From assembly GCA_029260155.1 (NCBI GenBank), contig JAJDDU010000178.1:1-15310 (forward strand): a stretch of DNA of 15,310 nt, given 5' to 3'. The notes under the pieces were generated by a model, which was given only the letters and a program-made list of their open reading frames with translations, made no database searches and was not told where the DNA came from. Shown piece after piece: positions 14,058 to 15,310 of this stretch. This DNA is from Phycisphaerae bacterium. Lineage in GTDB: Bacteria; Planctomycetota; Phycisphaerae; UBA1845. Positions within the stretch are counted from its first letter, which is position 1; the number at the start of each line of letters is the position of its first letter. Both the position numbers and the translations under genes were made by a program.

Positions 14058-14699
14058 GTGATTCGCATTGTGCTCATTGATGAACAAGTTATGGTGCGTG
14101 AGGGGATGCTGCTTGTGCTGGAGGCGATTCCCGGCATGGCTGTTCTGGACGGTGTCTCCAGCTGCAAGGAAGCCCTGTCTCTCGAACCGGACACCGACCC
14201 GGATGTGGTGATCATTGATGCCGACGGGGACGAAGAAGACGTGTTCACTTCAGTGCGAACGCTCCGCTGCAAGTGGCCTCGAATCCGTGTCATCATTGTG
14301 CTGCGGGCACTGCGTGACGCCATTTTGGCGCGGGCGCCGTTGAGTGGCGTTGACGGTATCGTGACCACGAGCGATTCCGTTGACACGCTTCACGCGGCGA
14401 TCGAGGCTGTTGTGCAAGGGCGACGATTTCACTCGACGTCGGTGTGGTGCCGTTCGGTCGAGCTGGCCAGCCTGGGCACGTCGCCGCAGCGTAGCGCGAC
14501 CTCTGCATTAACCACGCGTGAGTTTCAAGTTCTGTTCCACCTCGCCGTCGGAAAGACGATCAAGGGGACAGCGCGTGCAATGGGGCTGTCCCCGCGAACT
14601 ATCGAGAATCACAAGTCCCGCGTGATGAAGCGCCTCAATATCCACAGCGGGATCGAGCTGGTTCGCTTTGCCGCCCGCGAGGGGCTAATCGTACCGTAG
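14058..14699 (+). CDS. NarL/LuxR-family response regulator with a degenerate receiver domain (second of a tandem pair)
   Basis: A 213-residue paralogue of the preceding regulator, starting at GTG with GGAG six bases upstream. The receiver (about 1-118) has an acidic pair D8-E9 and a phosphoacceptor candidate D54 (VVIIDADGDEED) embedded in an unusually acidic run. However, the conserved Thr/Ser position is R83 (VLRALRD) and the conserved Lys position is T104 (GIVTTSD). It is therefore degenerate at different positions from its neighbour. The HTH (about 148-208) is intact: TTREFQVLFHLAVGKTIKGT, then LSPRTIENHKSRVMKRL. The two proteins share motifs along their length (KW/TW-x-x-x-RV, GVxGIV, NHK-[ST]-R, AxREGxI), which indicates tandem duplication and divergence. 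It probably binds DNA independently of classical phosphotransfer, perhaps as a heterodimer with its neighbour; that is inference. Confidence 0.93.
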   Translation: MIRIVLIDEQVMVREGMLLVLEAIPGMAVLDGVSSCKEALSLEPDTDPDVVIIDADGDEEDVFTSVRTLRCKWPRIRVIIVLRALRDAILARAPLSGVDGIVTTSDSVDTLHAAIEAVVQGRRFHSTSVWCRSVELASLGTSPQRSATSALTTREFQVLFHLAVGKTIKGTARAMGLSPRTIENHKSRVMKRLNIHSGIELVRFAAREGLIVP

Positions 14700-14741
14700 C
14701 GCGTCTGGGTTTCCGGGGTTCGACGAGATTCCGCGCGGACG

Positions 14742-15310
14742 TTACTCCGCGATTCCCATCGCTTTGGCCAGTCGGACTGTTCGTTGGGCGCGCTTGACCA
14801 CAGGCGGGTCGATCATCTTGCTTCCGAGTGAAACGACGCCGAGCCCCTTTGCTTCGGCCTGTTCAAAGGCTGCGACGATGCGTTTGGCTTTTTCGAGTTC
14901 CGTGTCGCTGGGAGCGAAGGCCTCGTGGATGACGGCGATCTGGCGGGGGTGGATACAACCCTTGCCATCGAAACCGAGGCCCTTGGCTTCGAGAACCGCA
15001 TCGCGCAGACCATCCATATCGGAGACATCGGAGTAAACGGTGTCGATGGGCTGAACGCCGGCGGCGCGGGCGGCGTTGAGCACCTGCGAGCGAGCCCAGA
15101 AGCTCTCGCGGCCTTCGTGCGTGCGGGCGGCGCCAATGTCGGCGGTGTAGTCCTCCAAACCGACGGCGAGTGCCACGGTGTTGTCACTTGCGCAGGCGAT
15201 TTCGTAGGCGCGAATGGCGCCGAGGGCGCTTTCGACGATGGGCATCAGGTAGATCGGCCTGTCGATGTTGCGCTTCGTCAGAATGGCGCGGGCGCGGTCG
15301 TCGACAGCGC
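14742..15310 (-). CDS. CitE/HpcH-family lyase, citryl-CoA or malyl-CoA lyase-like (5' end missing)
   Basis: The minus-strand frame is open from the right edge to the stop at 14742 (about 188 residues), so the N-terminus is outside the window. An internal ATG at 15245 is not the true start, because conserved family sequence continues upstream of it (DDRARAILTKRNIDRPIYL). Recognisable blocks are MPIVESALGAIRAYEI, GLEDYTADIGAARTHEGRE, ARSQVLNAARAAGVQPIDTV, LGFDGKGCIHPRQI and KMIDPPVVKRAQR. These fit the TIM-barrel HpcH/HpaI aldolase/citrate lyase beta-subunit family, which cleaves or forms C-C bonds of 3-hydroxyacyl-CoA substrates with a divalent metal. The Glu in PIVES and the Asp in GLEDYTAD are candidate metal ligands. 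Subfamily (CitE-like, malyl-CoA or methylmalyl-CoA lyase, or thioesterase) cannot be set from this part. It is convergent with the second response regulator, 42 nt away. Confidence 0.93.
   Translation of the reverse strand, partial: AVDDRARAILTKRNIDRPIYLMPIVESALGAIRAYEIACASDNTVALAVGLEDYTADIGAARTHEGRESFWARSQVLNAARAAGVQPIDTVYSDVSDMDGLRDAVLEAKGLGFDGKGCIHPRQIAVIHEAFAPSDTELEKAKRIVAAFEQAEAKGLGVVSLGSKMIDPPVVKRAQRTVRLAKAMGIAE

Overview
The window looks like chromosomal DNA from a Gram-negative bacterium of fairly high GC (roughly 60% by eye). Signal peptides, an RND pump with a periplasmic adaptor, an ECF sigma/anti-sigma pair and scattered short intergenic repeats would fit a Planctomycetota-type genome. 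That assignment is an impression, not a demonstrated fact. There are thirteen credible protein genes, two of them cut by the window edges. I saw no tRNA, rRNA, CRISPR array, transposase or phage gene.

Left block (1-2318, minus strand): an ECF sigma factor, a one-TM putative anti-sigma factor, a secreted Pro/Gly-rich coiled-coil protein and, after a 111-nt gap, a secreted protein with regularly spaced cysteines that runs off the left edge. The first three genes overlap at stop/start codons, so they are almost certainly one translationally coupled unit. It looks like an envelope-signalling module whose input and output are unknown. A divergent promoter region (2319-2547) separates it from a plus-strand polytopic GT-C glycosyltransferase-like protein (2548-4338).

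Middle block: a gene-free stretch (4339-4819) with small palindromes, then a minus-strand operon transcribed methyltransferase-like protein, membrane fusion protein, RND transporter (10033 down to 4820). No outer-membrane channel gene is present. Divergent from it, behind a good sigma-70-type promoter, lie a ketosynthase III-like enzyme with a TTG start and an NAD(P)-dependent extended SDR (10393-12504). This is a condensation-plus-ketoreduction pair that resembles OleA/OleD or other lipid-type chemistry.

Right block: a 775-nt gene-free stretch (12505-13279) with a long imperfect hairpin and a cluster of GGTGT half-sites, then two tandem NarL/LuxR-type response regulators whose receiver domains have lost conserved residues. 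Last is the 3' part of a CitE/HpcH-family lyase gene on the minus strand, cut by the right edge.

The most interesting items are the periodic-cysteine secreted protein in a sigma-factor locus, the paired regulators with degenerate receivers and palindromes before each, and the ketosynthase with an apparent OleA-like glutamate next to a reductase. None is proven to be a new system.
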